Source of the DNA: Cellulomonas xylanilytica | Lineage (GTDB): Bacteria > Actinomycetota > Actinomycetes > Actinomycetales > Cellulomonadaceae | Direction: 5' to 3' | Assembly: GCF_007989805.1 (NCBI RefSeq) | Contig: NZ_BJUB01000012.1 | Location: forward strand, 62,001-126,000 | Length of the DNA stretch: 64,000 nucleotides | Part shown: in pieces, positions 46,833-56,360 of the stretch | Layout: every line of letters starts with the position of its first letter | How positions within the stretch are numbered: the first letter of the stretch is position 1 | Position numbers and translations under genes: made by a program | The notes under the pieces: generated by a model | Database searches by the model: none | Seen by the model: only the letters and a program-made list of their open reading frames with translations | What the model was told of the DNA's origin: nothing

Positions 46833-49816
46833 TCGGCGTACGACTCGATGGGCGGGCACGAGCAGACCAGGTTGCGGTCGCCGTGCGCACCGTCGATCCG
46901 GCGGACCGGCGGCCAGTACTTGCCCTCGCGCAGCGCGGCCACCGGGAAGGCGGCGAGCTCGCGCGGGTAGGCCTGCTCCCAGGTGTCGGTGCTGACCGAC
47001 GCCGCGGTGTGCGGGGCGTGGCGCAGCGGGGAGTCCGCGACGGCCCAGCGACCGGCCTCGACGGCGTCGATCTCGCCGCGGATGGCCACCAGCGCGTCGA
47101 CGAACCGGTCCAGCTCGGCCAGGTCCTCGCTCTCGGTGGGCTCCACCATGAGCGTGCCGGCCACCGGGAACGACAGGGTCGGCGCGTGGAAGCCGTAGTC
47201 CATGAGGCGCTTGGCCACGTCCTCGGCGGTCACCCCGGTCGCCTTGGTGATGTCCCGCAGGTCGAGGATGCACTCGTGCGCGACCAGGCCGTTCGGGCCC
47301 GTGTACAGCACCGGGAAGTGGCCGGACAGGCGTGTGGCCAGGTAGTTCGCTGCGAGGACCGCGGTCTCCGTGGCGGTCTTCAGCCCGTCCGGACCCATGA
47401 GCGCGACGTAGGCCCAGGAGATCGGCAGGATGCCCGCCGAGCCCCAGGGAGCGGCACTGACCGGGGCCACGGTGTTCTCGGCCGCCGAACCCGGCGTCGG
47501 GTCGCCCGGCAGGAACGGCGCCAGGTGCGCCGCGACCGCGACCGGTCCGACGCCCGGACCGCCACCGCCGTGCGGGATGCAGAACGTCTTGTGCAGGTTC
47601 AGGTGGCTGACGTCGCCGCCCAGCTCGCCCGGCCGGGCCAGCCCGACGAGCGCGTTGAGGTTGGCGCCGTCGATGTAGACCTGGCCACCGGCCTCGTGCA
47701 CGAGCTCGCAGACCGTGCGCACGCCCTCCTCGTAGACACCGTGCGTCGACGGGTACGTGATCATGATCGCCGCGACCTCGGGGCCGTGCTTCTCCAGCTT
47801 GGCGCGCAGGTCGTCCAGGTCGATCGAGCCGTCGGTGGCCGTCGCGACCACCACCACCCGCATGCCCGCGAGCGCCGCGGAGGCCGCGTTGGTGCCGTGC
47901 GCCGAGGCGGGGATCAGGCAGACGTCGCGCTGCGAGTCGCCGCGGGACGCGTGGTAGCCGTGGATGGCGAGCAGCCCGGCCAGCTCGCCCTGCGAGCCCG
48001 CGTTCGGCTGCACCGACACCGCGGCGTAGCCGGTGATCTCGGCCAGCCAGTCCTGCAGCTCCGTGACCATCTCCGCGTAGCCGAGGGTCTGGTCGGTGGG
48101 GGCGTAGGGGTGGATGGTGGCGAACTCCGGCCAGGAGATGGGCTCCATCTCCGCCGTCGCGTTGAGCTTCATGGTGCACGAGCCCAGCGGGATCATCGTG
48201 CGGTCGAGGGCCAGGTCCTTGTCGGACAGCCGTCGCAGGTAGCGCAGCATCGCGGTCTCGGACCGGTGCAGGTGGAAGACCGGGTGCTGCAGGTACGCGC
48301 TGGTGCGGCGCAGCCCAGCGGGCAGGGCGTCGGACCCGTCGGTCCCGAGGAAGCCGAACGCGAACGTGCCGTCCTCGGCCTCCAGCGTGGTCGTGCCGGC
48401 GGCGGCGAACGCGAGCACGACCCGGAGCAGGTGGTCGTCGGTGGTGCGCTCGTCGGCGGCGATCTGCACGTGGTCGTCGTCGGGCGCCCACAGGTTCACA
48501 CCGGCCTCGGCGGCCTGCGCGACGACCGCACGGGCCTTGCCGGGGACGACGGTGCGCACGGTGTCGAAGAACGTGTCGTGCTCGACCGTCACGCCCACGC
48601 CCGTCAGGAGCTCGGCCAGGCCGGCCGCGCGGGCGTGCACCCGCTCGCCGATCGCCCGCAGCCCGTCGGGCCCGTGGTAGACCGCGTACATCGACGCGAC
48701 GATGGCCAGCAGCGCCTGCGCGGTGCAGATGTTGCTCGTCGCCTTCTCGCGCCGGATGTGCTGCTCGCGCGTCTGCAGGGCGAGGCGGTAGGCGCGGGCG
48801 CCGTCGGCGTCGATGGAGACACCGACCAGCCGGCCCGGCAGCATCCGCTCGAGGCCCGTGCGCACGGCCATGAACGCGGCGTGCGGTCCGCCGCCGAACA
48901 ACGGGACACCGAAGCGCTGCGCCGAGCCGACCGACACGTCGGCTCCGAGCTCGCCCGGGGACGTCAGCAGCGTCAGCGCCAGCAGGTCCGCGGCGACCGT
49001 GACCAGCCCGCCGCGTTCCTTGGTCTGCGCGACCACGTCTCGCAGGTCACGGACGCGTCCCGAGGCGCCGACCTGCTGGAGGACGACCCCGATGAGGTCC
49101 CCCTCGATCTCGGGCAGCCCGTGGGTCAGGTCCGCGACGACGACCGGCAGACCGATCGCCTCGGCGCGGCCCAGGGTGACCGCCAGCGACTGGCCGAACA
49201 GGTCGGCGTCGAGCACCACGGTGCCGGCCTTGCCGCGAGCGACGCGCCACATGAGGGCGACCGCCTCGGCGACCGCCGTGGCCTCGTCGAGCAGCGACGC
49301 GTTCGCCACGTCCAGACCGGTGAGGTCGGTGACCATCGTCTGGAAGTTCAGCAGCGCCTCCAGCCGGCCCTGCGCGATCTCCGGCTGGTACGGCGTGTAC
49401 GCGGTGTACCAGGCGGGCGACTCGAGCACGTTGCGACGGATGACCGCCGGGGTGATCGTGTCCGAGTACCCCTGGCCGATCATCTGCGTCATCACACGGT
49501 TGCGGCCCGCGATGGTCCGCAGCGCCGCCAGGACCTCCTCCTCGGAGCGTGCCGCCGGCAGGTCCAGGGGGCGGTCCGTGCGGATGCTCGCGGGCACCGC
49601 GGCGTCGACCAGCGCGTCGAGGTCCGCGTAGCCGACGACCGACAGCATGTGCGCGGTCTCGCCGCCGCGCGGGCCGATGTGGCGGTCCGCGAAGACCTCC
49701 GCCGCCGGCGTGTGCTCGACGCTGGTGAACGGCACGGCGTCGGACGCGAGGTCCAGGTGGATGGCGGGGGCGCCGCTCACGACGGCATCGTGCAACTGGC
49801 TCAGATCGGTGGTCAC
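46829..49816 (-). CDS. gcvP: Glycine cleavage system P protein (PLP glycine decarboxylase)
   Basis: A 995-aa single-chain P protein. [20 protein letters not shown] begins the N-terminal half, [20 protein letters not shown] and [15 protein letters not shown] follow, and the C-terminal half has the PLP lysine in [19 protein letters not shown] 49816 follows GGAG with a 6-base spacer, giving a 50-residue N-terminal lead. It is the first gene of gcvPTH and lies directly behind a tandem glycine riboswitch. Confidence 0.96.
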   Translation of the reverse strand: MTTDLSQLHDAVVSGAPAIHLDLASDAVPFTSVEHTPAAEVFADRHIGPRGGETAHMLSVVGYADLDALVDAAVPASIRTDRPLDLPAARSEEEVLAALRTIAGRNRVMTQMIGQGYSDTITPAVIRRNVLESPAWYTAYTPYQPEIAQGRLEALLNFQTMVTDLTGLDVANASLLDEATAVAEAVALMWRVARGKAGTVVLDADLFGQSLAVTLGRAEAIGLPVVVADLTHGLPEIEGDLIGVVLQQVGASGRVRDLRDVVAQTKERGGLVTVAADLLALTLLTSPGELGADVSVGSAQRFGVPLFGGGPHAAFMAVRTGLERMLPGRLVGVSIDADGARAYRLALQTREQHIRREKATSNICTAQALLAIVASMYAVYHGPDGLRAIGERVHARAAGLAELLTGVGVTVEHDTFFDTVRTVVPGKARAVVAQAAEAGVNLWAPDDDHVQIAADERTTDDHLLRVVLAFAAAGTTTLEAEDGTFAFGFLGTDGSDALPAGLRRTSAYLQHPVFHLHRSETAMLRYLRRLSDKDLALDRTMIPLGSCTMKLNATAEMEPISWPEFATIHPYAPTDQTLGYAEMVTELQDWLAEITGYAAVSVQPNAGSQGELAGLLAIHGYHASRGDSQRDVCLIPASAHGTNAASAALAGMRVVVVATATDGSIDLDDLRAKLEKHGPEVAAIMITYPSTHGVYEEGVRTVCELVHEAGGQVYIDGANLNALVGLARPGELGGDVSHLNLHKTFCIPHGGGGPGVGPVAVAAHLAPFLPGDPTPGSAAENTVAPVSAAPWGSAGILPISWAYVALMGPDGLKTATETAVLAANYLATRLSGHFPVLYTGPNGLVAHECILDLRDITKATGVTAEDVAKRLMDYGFHAPTLSFPVAGTLMVEPTESEDLAELDRFVDALVAIRGEIDAVEAGRWAVADSPLRHAPHTAASVSTDTWEQAYPRELAAFPVAALREGKYWPPVRRIDGAHGDRNLVCSCPPIESYAE

Positions 49817-49865
49817 GGGCTGCTCCGCTGGGTCGTCCGGACGTGCCGGGACGGTGGGTGGGCTC

Positions 49866-50095
49866 CCCGCTCTGTCATTACGCGGATGGGTACGCGCGAC
49901 CTGAGAGTTTTGCCGGTCCGCCTGTCGGGGCGCGCCGGCTTGCACCGTCGGTGGGACCTCGTCCCCGAGAGGAGTCGATCCGCTTTCCAGAGTTGCCTCG
50001 CCGTGGCGGTACAGGGGCCTGAGAGATTCCCGGGGAGGGTTGCTCCTTCGGCGTCCCGGACGTCGTGCGGGAGCTCTCCCGCCGCGGTTCGAGCA
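49866..50095 (-). ncRNA. Tandem glycine riboswitch of gcvPTH
   Basis: Read on the minus strand, the 5' aptamer has GGGAGAG (50080-50074), CCGAAGGAGCAACC and AATCTCTCAGGCCCC. A linker leads to a second aptamer with ACGGTGCAAGCC, AAAACTCTCAGGTCGCG and GACAGAG near 49870. This is the usual two-aptamer glycine sensor that turns on glycine cleavage when glycine is abundant. The 387 bases between gcvP and moaB contain nothing else recognisable apart from promoters. Confidence 0.92.
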
Positions 50096-50191
50096 GCGTG
50101 TGAAGTTGTGGGGCCAGCGTACCCGGCGCTGTCCAGCGTGCGAGGCGCGTCCACGGGGCAGGCCGCCCGGTCGTCGTGCGCCGGCCGTGCG

Positions 50192-50203
50192 TACATTGGC
50201 CGG
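50192..50203 (+). promoter_or_regulatory. Leaderless promoter of the moaB-moaE-moaA operon
   Basis: TACATT (50192-50197) followed by 6 bases and GTG 50204. Confidence 0.6.
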
Positions 50204-50695
50204 GTGCAGACGACCCCACGCCCCGCGACGGTGATCGTGGTGTCGGACCGGTCCGCTGCGGGTGTCCGGCCCGACACCTCCGGTCCTGCTGCCGCGGCCC
50301 GCCTGCTCGGCGCAGGGTTCCGCCCGGTGCACGTGACCGTCGTGCCCGACGGAGCCGAGTCGGTCGCGGGTGCGCTCCGCACCGCGCTGGCCGGCGGGGC
50401 GCGGCTCGTCCTCACGTCGGGCGGCACCGGCGTCGGACCGCGCGACCGCACCCCCGAGGGCACCCGCGCCGTCATCGACCGCGAGCTGCCGGGCATCGCC
50501 GAGCTGTTGCGCCGGGACGGGGCATGGACCGTCCCCACCGCCGTCCTCTCCCGCGGCGTCGCCGGCGTGACCGACGGCGGGTCGCTCGTCGTCAACCTGC
50601 CGGGGTCGCCCAACGGCGTCGTCGAAGGGCTCGACGCGCTCCTCCCGCTCGTCGACCACGTGCTCGACCAGCTGGCCGGGGGCGATCACCGATGA
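50204..50695 (+). CDS. moaB: MoaB/Mog-family molybdopterin adenylyltransferase-like protein
   Basis: A 163-aa MoCF-biosynthesis domain. [40 protein letters not shown] and [14 protein letters not shown] are the molybdopterin-binding motifs. It would adenylate molybdopterin before metal insertion by MoeA. Distinction between mog and moaB is not safe from sequence. It starts a three-gene operon and overlaps moaE by 4 bases (ATGA). Confidence 0.88.
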   Translation: MQTTPRPATVIVVSDRSAAGVRPDTSGPAAAARLLGAGFRPVHVTVVPDGAESVAGALRTALAGGARLVLTSGGTGVGPRDRTPEGTRAVIDRELPGIAELLRRDGAWTVPTAVLSRGVAGVTDGGSLVVNLPGSPNGVVEGLDALLPLVDHVLDQLAGGDHR

Positions 50696-51105
50696 TCGCG
50701 CGCGTCGTCGACGAGCCCCTCGACCTGCAGTTTCACGTGGAACACGTCAGTGACCCACGGGCCGGGGCGGTCGCGACGTTCGTCGGGCTGGTCCGGGACC
50801 ACGACCCGTCGGTCGAGGGTCGGGTGACCGGGCTGGACTACTCGGCGCACCCCGACGCACAGGCCGTGATCGAGCGCCTGGCGTCCGCAGCTGCCGCGTC
50901 GGCCGACGTCCTGGGTCTCGCCGTCAGCCACCGCATCGGGCACCTGGCCGTCGGGGAGGCCGCGATCGTCGTCGCCGTCTCCACGGCACACCGGGCCGAG
51001 GCGTTCGACGTGTGCCGCAGGCTCGTCGAGACGGTCAAGGCCGAGCTGCCGGTGTGGAAGCGTGAGGTCCTCGAGGACGGTTCGCACGTATGGGTGGGTC
51101 TGTGA
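50692..51105 (+). CDS. moaE: Molybdopterin synthase catalytic subunit MoaE
   Basis: The 137-aa protein has [38 protein letters not shown], the [20 protein letters not shown] segment and the catalytic lysines in [14 protein letters not shown]. MoaE with thiocarboxylated MoaD converts cPMP to molybdopterin. It overlaps moaB at the start and moaA at the end (TGATG). Confidence 0.94.
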   Translation: MIARVVDEPLDLQFHVEHVSDPRAGAVATFVGLVRDHDPSVEGRVTGLDYSAHPDAQAVIERLASAAAASADVLGLAVSHRIGHLAVGEAAIVVAVSTAHRAEAFDVCRRLVETVKAELPVWKREVLEDGSHVWVGL

Positions 51106-52199
51106 TGAGCGAGCAGCTGGTCGACCGGTTCGGGCGCGTGCACCGCGACCTGCGGATCTCGCTGACCGACCGGTGCTCCCTGCGCTGCACGTACTGCATG
51201 CCGGCCGAGGGCGTGCCGTGGCTCGCACGCTCGACGATGCTCAGCACCGAGGAGATCGTGCACGTCGCGCGGGTCGGCGTCTCGCTCGGCATCACCGAGA
51301 TCCGGCTCACCGGTGGCGAGCCGCTGCTGCGGGTCGACATCGTGGACGTCGTCCGTCGGCTCACCGCCCTCACCGGCCCGGCGGGCAGCCCCGAGGTGTC
51401 CCTGACGACGAACGCGCTGCGCCTTCCCGGGCTCGCGTCGGACCTCAAGGACGCCGGGCTGTCGCGCGTGAACATCAGCCTGGACACCCTCGACCGCGCC
51501 AAGTTCCTCGAGCTGACGCGTCGCGACAAGCTGGTCGAGACGCTCGCCGGGATCGCCGCCGCCGACGCCGCCGGGCTGCACCCCGTGAAGATCAACGCGG
51601 TCGCCATGCGCGGGGTCAACGACGACGAGGTGGTCGCCCTCACGCGGTTCGCGGTGGACCGGGGCTACCAGATGCGCTTCATCGAGCAGATGCCGCTCGA
51701 CGCCGGGCACACGTGGGACCGCGCCGAGATGGTGACCCAGGCGGAAATCCTGGAACGGCTGCGCTCCGCCTTCCGCCTCGAGGAGGTCCCCGGCCGCGGT
51801 GCCGCCCCCGCCGAGCTGTGGACCGTCGACGGCGGCCCGGCGACGGTCGGCGTCATCGCGTCCGTCACCGCACCGTTCTGCGGCGCCTGCGACCGGCTGC
51901 GCCTCACCGCCGACGGGCAGCTGCGCGCGTGCCTCTTCTCCCAGACGGAGACGAACGTGCGGGACCTGCTGCGCGGGTCGTCGGACGCTCCCGACGCAGC
52001 CGCCCTCGGGATCGGGCCGGGCCAGGCGCTGCGCGTCGGCGCGACGGCACCGCCCCGACCGGCCCCTGCGGCAGTCGACGTCGACACCGCCCTCGCCGAC
52101 GCGTACCGCCGGTGCCTGGCGGGCAAGAAGGCCGGCCACGACATCGACGACCCGAGCTTCCTGCAGCCGGACCGCCCGATGAGCGCGATCGGCGGCTGA
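51105..52199 (+). CDS. moaA: GTP 3',8-cyclase MoaA (radical SAM)
   Basis: A 364-aa radical-SAM enzyme for the first molybdenum-cofactor step. The SAM cluster motif is CSLRCTYC, the C-terminal cluster is CGACDRLRLTADGQLRACLF, and the protein ends with the conserved GG tail (SAIGG). The linker at about 310-325 is A/P-rich. ATG 51105 overlaps the moaE stop by one base. It faces moaD. Confidence 0.95.
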   Translation: MSEQLVDRFGRVHRDLRISLTDRCSLRCTYCMPAEGVPWLARSTMLSTEEIVHVARVGVSLGITEIRLTGGEPLLRVDIVDVVRRLTALTGPAGSPEVSLTTNALRLPGLASDLKDAGLSRVNISLDTLDRAKFLELTRRDKLVETLAGIAAADAAGLHPVKINAVAMRGVNDDEVVALTRFAVDRGYQMRFIEQMPLDAGHTWDRAEMVTQAEILERLRSAFRLEEVPGRGAAPAELWTVDGGPATVGVIASVTAPFCGACDRLRLTADGQLRACLFSQTETNVRDLLRGSSDAPDAAALGIGPGQALRVGATAPPRPAPAAVDVDTALADAYRRCLAGKKAGHDIDDPSFLQPDRPMSAIGG

Positions 52200-52257
52200 C
52201 CGCCGGCGTCTCGCATCGCCCGTCCTGCGGGAGTGCTCTGCTCTCCCCGGCGTATCG

Positions 52258-52285
52258 GCCACGTGAGCCGCCCGCGCCACGTGGC
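52258..52285. terminator. Hairpin between convergent moaA and moaD
   Basis: GCCACGTG (52258-52265) pairs with CACGTGGC (52278-52285) around a 12-base G+C-rich loop, midway in the 106-bp gap between the two operons. Confidence 0.5.
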
Positions 52286-52305
52286 GCGCGCAGTCGCGCG
52301 GCGGG

Positions 52306-52542
52306 TCAGCCGCCCGCGAACGGCGGCAGGACGTCCAGGGTCGCTCCGGCGGGGACCGGGTCGGCGCCGTCGACGCGCGTGCCGTCCGCGAGGAGGGAGC
52401 ACCGCCCGAGCACCTGCTCCAGAGCCGCACCGTGGGCGCTGACCATCGCGCTGCGGACCTGGGCGGCCGAGCCGGCGGGCAGCTGCTCGGTGTCGACCCC
52501 CGCGGCCTCGGCTGCGGCGGCGAAGTAGCGGACCGTGATCAC
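52306..52542 (-). CDS. moaD: Molybdopterin synthase sulfur carrier subunit MoaD
   Basis: A 78-aa ubiquitin-fold protein (ITVRYFAAAAEAAGVDTEQL start, PPFAGG end). The terminal GG is adenylated and thiocarboxylated by MoeZ. GTG 52542 is preferred because it overlaps the stop of the DUF6457 gene (GTGA); a start at ATG 52557 would add five residues. It is the last gene of the minus-strand cofactor operon. Confidence 0.92.
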   Translation of the reverse strand: MITVRYFAAAAEAAGVDTEQLPAGSAAQVRSAMVSAHGAALEQVLGRCSLLADGTRVDGADPVPAGATLDVLPPFAGG

Positions 52543-52799
52543 TTCTCGGCGGTCCACTCGGCTGCGCGGGCCTCGACCCAGGCGAGGACGTCCGACGGGT
52601 TGGCGCTCGCCGCGGCGAGGCCGGCCACGAACATGGTCACCGGGACGGCGGGGCGGGCCACCTGGTGCGCGACGTCGGAGGACACCTGGAGCAGCCGGTC
52701 GATGTCGACCAGCTCGCGGTCGACGCCGAGCGCGCTCGTGATCTGGTCGATCCAGTCCGGCAGGTCAGCGCCCGGGGCGCGGCGGGGGTCGTCGGTCAT
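52539..52799 (-). CDS. DUF6457 protein
   Basis: An 86-aa acidic helical protein (DLPDWIDQITSALGVDRELV, LQVSSDVAHQVARPAVPVTM). Members of this small actinobacterial family are usually encoded beside or fused to mobA, suggesting a role in guanylylation of the cofactor, though none is proven. It overlaps mobA and moaD by 4 bases on each side. Confidence 0.8.
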   Translation of the reverse strand: MTDDPRRAPGADLPDWIDQITSALGVDRELVDIDRLLQVSSDVAHQVARPAVPVTMFVAGLAAASANPSDVLAWVEARAAEWTAEK

Positions 52800-53554
52800 G
52801 GGTCGATCCTGTCACCGAGCGCCGCGTCGAGGCGCTCGACGTCGGCCCACGTGTCGGCGTCCGCCGTCGCACCGTCGGCGTCGGCGACGTCGGCCAGCCG
52901 GAGACCGTCGACGAGCCGGTGCATCGCGGCACCGTGCACCGACGGCAGCCCGTCGAGCGCCGCACGCAGGGACGCCCGCCGGTAGACCGCCACCAGGTGC
53001 TGCGCCCGGCCGTCGGACCCGACCATGCGCGCGCCGTCCACTCCGGCGCTGGGGACGGCGGCACCCGCGCCCGACGTGACGGGAGCGGTGGAGGCGGCAG
53101 CCGCGCGGGCACTCGCGTCCGAGGTGACGGGAGCGGCGGTGGCGGTAACCGCGGCGGCCGTGAGCAGGGCGGACAGGACGCGTGCTGCGCCGGGGACGTC
53201 GCACGCGAGGACGACCACGAGCTCGGGACCGTCGCCGGGCAGTGCGTCGAGGCCGGCTGCCAGACCGGCGACGGGTCCGCCGTCCGGGGGGTCCTCCAGC
53301 ACGGTCACGACCCCGGGCCGCGCGACCCGCGGCGGGCCGACGACGACGACGTGCGCCGCGTCGACCACGGCCGCGAGCGCGCGGTCCAGCAAAGGGACGC
53401 CGCCCACGAGGACGTCGGGCTTGCTGGCGCCGCCGAGCCGACGCGCGCGCCCGCCGGCGAGCACGATCGCGTCGTAGGCGAGACGGACCGCGTCACCGCC
53501 GGGACGGGTGCCGCCCCCCGCGTGACCGCTGTCCGCGCCGCCCGGGTGCGTCAC
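52796..53554 (-). CDS. mobA: Molybdenum cofactor guanylyltransferase MobA-like, with Ala-rich insertion
   Basis: A 252-aa NTP-transferase fold: AIVLAGGRARRLGGASKPDV carries the GTP-binding loop, VLEDPPDGGPVAGLAAGLDA and VVVLACDVPG (metal Asp) follow, and AVYRR precedes the C-terminus. An Ala/Thr/Ser/Val insertion (about residues 140-178), encoded by imperfect DNA repeats, interrupts the normal domain. GTG 53554 overlaps the moaC stop. The first 25 residues look disordered, so a later start is possible. Confidence 0.82.
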   Translation of the reverse strand: MTHPGGADSGHAGGGTRPGGDAVRLAYDAIVLAGGRARRLGGASKPDVLVGGVPLLDRALAAVVDAAHVVVVGPPRVARPGVVTVLEDPPDGGPVAGLAAGLDALPGDGPELVVVLACDVPGAARVLSALLTAAAVTATAAPVTSDASARAAAASTAPVTSGAGAAVPSAGVDGARMVGSDGRAQHLVAVYRRASLRAALDGLPSVHGAAMHRLVDGLRLADVADADGATADADTWADVERLDAALGDRIDP

Positions 53555-54027
53555 GCGTCGCGCCGCCAGTCGCCCGAGCGGCCGCCGCTCTTCGCCTCCA
53601 GCTGGACGTCGGCGATGCGGACGGACTTGTCGAGGCCCTTGACCATGTCGACGACCGCGAGGGCGGCGACCGAGACGGCGGTGAGGGCCTCCATCTCGAC
53701 GCCGGTGCGGTCGGCGGTGCGGACGGTGGCGGTGATGGCGACGCCGTCGTCGGTGATGTCGAGGTCCACGACGACCCCGTGCACCCCGATGACGTGCGCG
53801 AGCGGCAGGAGCTCGGGGGTGCGCTTGGCGGCGGCGATGCCGGCGATGCGGGCGACTGCGAGGACGTCACCCTTCGGCACGTCGCCGGACCGCAGGGCGG
53901 CGACCACGGAAGGTCCGCACACCACACGACCGCTGGCCGTGGCGGCGCGGACGGTCGGCTGCTTGGCGGTCACGTCGACCATGCGGGCGTGCCCGGCGGC
54001 GTCGAGGTGCGTGAACTGCTCGCTCAT
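53551..54027 (-). CDS. moaC: Cyclic pyranopterin monophosphate synthase MoaC
   Basis: The 158-aa enzyme completes cPMP formation after MoaA. MVDVTAKQPTVRAATASG, AAKRTPELLPLAHVIGVHGV, VEMEALTAVSVAALAVVDMV and GLDKSVRIADVQLEAKSGG are the family blocks. In the third block the usual GVEMEAL active-site glutamates are present; the common LPLCHP is LPLAHV here. It overlaps moeA (ATGA) and mobA. Confidence 0.94.
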   Translation of the reverse strand: MSEQFTHLDAAGHARMVDVTAKQPTVRAATASGRVVCGPSVVAALRSGDVPKGDVLAVARIAGIAAAKRTPELLPLAHVIGVHGVVVDLDITDDGVAITATVRTADRTGVEMEALTAVSVAALAVVDMVKGLDKSVRIADVQLEAKSGGRSGDWRRDA

Positions 54028-55214
54028 GGGCTCACTCTCAGGACGGTGAGGCGGTCGCCGGCGGCGACGCGGGAGGTCTCGGCGGGGATGACGGCGAGCC
54101 CCTCGGCCAGGGCGAGCCGGGCGACGAGGTGCGAGCCGGACCCGCGCGCCGTGGCCCGGGCGACGCGGTCCGGCCCCACCCAGCGCACGGGCATGAGCTG
54201 GGCGCGTCCGGGTGGGGTGGTCCAGTCGTCGTCGGCGACGGCGAGCAGGGTCGGGCGTTCGACGTCGCGCAGCCCGCGCATCCGCAGGATGGCGGGGCGC
54301 ACGAACATCTCGAACGACGCGAACGAGCTCACCGGGTTGCCCGGCAGCGTGTAGATCGGGGTGCCGCCGGGGAGCCGGCCGAGGCCCTGCGGCTTGCCGG
54401 GCTGGACCGCGACGGCGACGAACTCGACGTCGGGCTGGTCGATGAGCGCCGCCTTGACCACGTCGTAGGCGCCCACGCTGACGCCGCCGGAGGTGACGAT
54501 CGCGTCGACGTCGAGTCCGGTCAGCAGGTCCCGGAGCGTGTCCACGTCGTCGGGCACCGGGCCGATCCGCACCGCGACGCCGCCCGCCTCGCGCACCGCG
54601 GCAGCGAGCAGCCACGAGTTGGAGTCGGGGATCTGGCCGCGGCGCAGGGGCGTGCCGGGCGGGACCAGCTCGTCACCGGTGGACACGACCGCGACGCGGG
54701 GGCGGCGGTGGACCCGCACGGTCGGGTGGCCCAGCGACGCGACCGCGGCGACGGCGGCCGGTCCGAGCAGGGTGCCCGCCGCGACGACCACGTCACCGGG
54801 CACGGCGTCCTCGCCCGCGCGCCGCAGGTGCGTCCCTGCCGCGGGAGCGTCCCGGATGAGGACGGTCGTGGTCCCGGCGTCGGTCAGCTCGACCGGGACG
54901 ATGGTGTCCGCGCCCGCGGGGACCGGTGCCCCGGTCATGATCCGGGCGGCGGAGCCGGGCACCACGACGGGCTCGTCGGCGGACCCGGCCGGCAGGTCCG
55001 CGACGACCCGCAGCGTCACCGGCAGAGCGGCGACGTCGGCGTGCCGGACCGCGTACCCGTCCATCGCCGAGTTGTCCCAGCGGGGCAGCGGCTCGTCGGT
55101 GCGCAGGTCGTCGGCGAGGACCATGCCGTCGGCCTCGTCGAGCGTCACCTCGACCGCGGGCAGCGGAGCCGCCAGGGCGAGTGCTGCAGCGCGGTGGTCC
55201 TCCAGGGAGCGCAC
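54024..55214 (-). CDS. moeA: Molybdopterin molybdenumtransferase MoeA
   Basis: A 396-aa MoeA, inserting molybdate into adenylated molybdopterin. PRWDNSAMDGYAVRHADV is the conserved N-terminal motif, RIMTGAPVPAGADTIVPVE follows, then VVSTGDELVPPG, TSGGVSVGAYDVVKAAL and LPGNPVSSFASFEMFVRPAI. All four structural domains appear present. It starts 2 bases after moeZ and overlaps moaC. Confidence 0.95.
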   Translation of the reverse strand: MRSLEDHRAAALALAAPLPAVEVTLDEADGMVLADDLRTDEPLPRWDNSAMDGYAVRHADVAALPVTLRVVADLPAGSADEPVVVPGSAARIMTGAPVPAGADTIVPVELTDAGTTTVLIRDAPAAGTHLRRAGEDAVPGDVVVAAGTLLGPAAVAAVASLGHPTVRVHRRPRVAVVSTGDELVPPGTPLRRGQIPDSNSWLLAAAVREAGGVAVRIGPVPDDVDTLRDLLTGLDVDAIVTSGGVSVGAYDVVKAALIDQPDVEFVAVAVQPGKPQGLGRLPGGTPIYTLPGNPVSSFASFEMFVRPAILRMRGLRDVERPTLLAVADDDWTTPPGRAQLMPVRWVGPDRVARATARGSGSHLVARLALAEGLAVIPAETSRVAAGDRLTVLRVSP

Positions 55215-55216
55215 GG

Positions 55217-56323
55217 TCAGCGCGCGTCCAGCCAGGCCAGGATCCCGCCGTCGACGTTCGACGCGTCGAACCCGGCGCCGCGCAGGATCTTCGCGGCGGT
55301 CAGCGACCGGGCGCCCACCTGGCAGTGCACGACGATCTCCTGGTCGCGCGGGAGGTCGGCCAGCGCGGTCCCGTCGAACACGGTGCCCAGCGGCACGAGC
55401 ACCGCGCCCGGGATGGAGACCTGGGCGTGCTCGGCGGGCTCGCGCACGTCGATGAGCAGGAAGTCGTCGGTGCCGGCCTCGCGGGCGGCGAGCCGGCTGA
55501 CCAGCTCGGGGGCGGTGACGACGGGGACGTCGGACATGGGTGGAGCCTCCAAGCTCGGGGTGGGTGTCGGGCGACCGACGAGGGGGACCTCGGTCCAGCG
55601 GGCGCGCAGGGCGTCGACGACGAGCACGCGGCCGAGCAGCGGCTCGCCCGTGCCGGTGAGGAGCTTGACCACCTCGGTGGCCATGACGGAGCCGATCTGC
55701 CCGCAGAGCGCGCCGAGCACGCCCGCCTCCGCGCAGGACGGGACCTCGTCGTCCCGCGGTGGCGTCGGGAACAGGTCGCGCAGCTGCACCCCGGCCCGGC
55801 CCCAGAACACGGTGGTCTGCGCGTCAAACCGCAGCACCGAGCCCCACACCTCCGGCAGGCCCAGGCGCACGCACGCGTCGTTGACCAGATAGCGGGTGGG
55901 GAAGTTGTCGGTGCCGTCGACGACGACGTCGTAACCGCGCAGGGTCTCGTCGACGTTCTCGCTGGTCAGGCGGGTGCGGTGGGCCACGACGCGGATGTCG
56001 GGGTCGAGCGCGGCGACGGCGTCGCTCGCGCTGTCCACCTTGGCGCGGCCCACGTCGGCGGTCCCGTGGATGACCTGGCGCTGCAGGTTGCTGACGTCGA
56101 CCACGTCGTCGTCGACGATCCCGAGCGTCCCGACGCCCGCCGCGGCGAGGTACTGGATGACGGGGGCACCGAGGCCGCCCGCGCCGACGACGAGCACCCG
56201 CGCGTTGCGCAGCCGGCGCTGTCCGTCGACGCCGATCTCCGCGAGCAGCAGGTGCCGCGACCCGCGCTCGACCTGCGCGGGGGTCAGCGGCGGTCCGGGC
56301 GGGACCAGGGCGGGCAGCGGCAC
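55217..56323 (-). CDS. moeZ: MoeZ: MoeB-type adenylyltransferase fused to rhodanese
   Basis: A 368-aa fusion. The N-terminal ThiF/MoeB domain has VLVVGAGGLGAPVIQYLAAA (ATP loop), NLQRQVIHGTADVGRAKVDS and VDGTDNFPTRYLVND. The rhodanese domain (about 265-368) has its sulfur-carrying Cys in VHCQVGARS. It activates MoaD (and perhaps ThiS/CysO) and delivers sulfur. GTG 56323 was chosen over 56332 because TAGGTT lies 7 bases upstream. First gene of the minus-strand operon. Confidence 0.93.
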   Translation of the reverse strand: MPLPALVPPGPPLTPAQVERGSRHLLLAEIGVDGQRRLRNARVLVVGAGGLGAPVIQYLAAAGVGTLGIVDDDVVDVSNLQRQVIHGTADVGRAKVDSASDAVAALDPDIRVVAHRTRLTSENVDETLRGYDVVVDGTDNFPTRYLVNDACVRLGLPEVWGSVLRFDAQTTVFWGRAGVQLRDLFPTPPRDDEVPSCAEAGVLGALCGQIGSVMATEVVKLLTGTGEPLLGRVLVVDALRARWTEVPLVGRPTPTPSLEAPPMSDVPVVTAPELVSRLAAREAGTDDFLLIDVREPAEHAQVSIPGAVLVPLGTVFDGTALADLPRDQEIVVHCQVGARSLTAAKILRGAGFDASNVDGGILAWLDAR

Positions 56324-56336
56324 GCGACCCAACCTA
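56324..56336 (-). promoter_or_regulatory. Leaderless promoter of the moeZ-moeA-moaC-mobA-moaD operon
   Basis: TAGGTT (56336-56331) followed by 7 bases and GTG 56323. The same hexamer and spacing precede the DUF2993 gene at 13196. Confidence 0.6.
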
Positions 56337-56360
56337 CGTCCCGCGGGAGACCGGCATGAC

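Noticed and set aside
46883-50695. Very long open frame on the plus strand opposite gcvP
   Set aside because: The minus strand encodes an unmistakable P protein and tandem riboswitch. The plus frame is open only because of high G+C codon composition; only its last part (from 50204) is a real gene, moaB.
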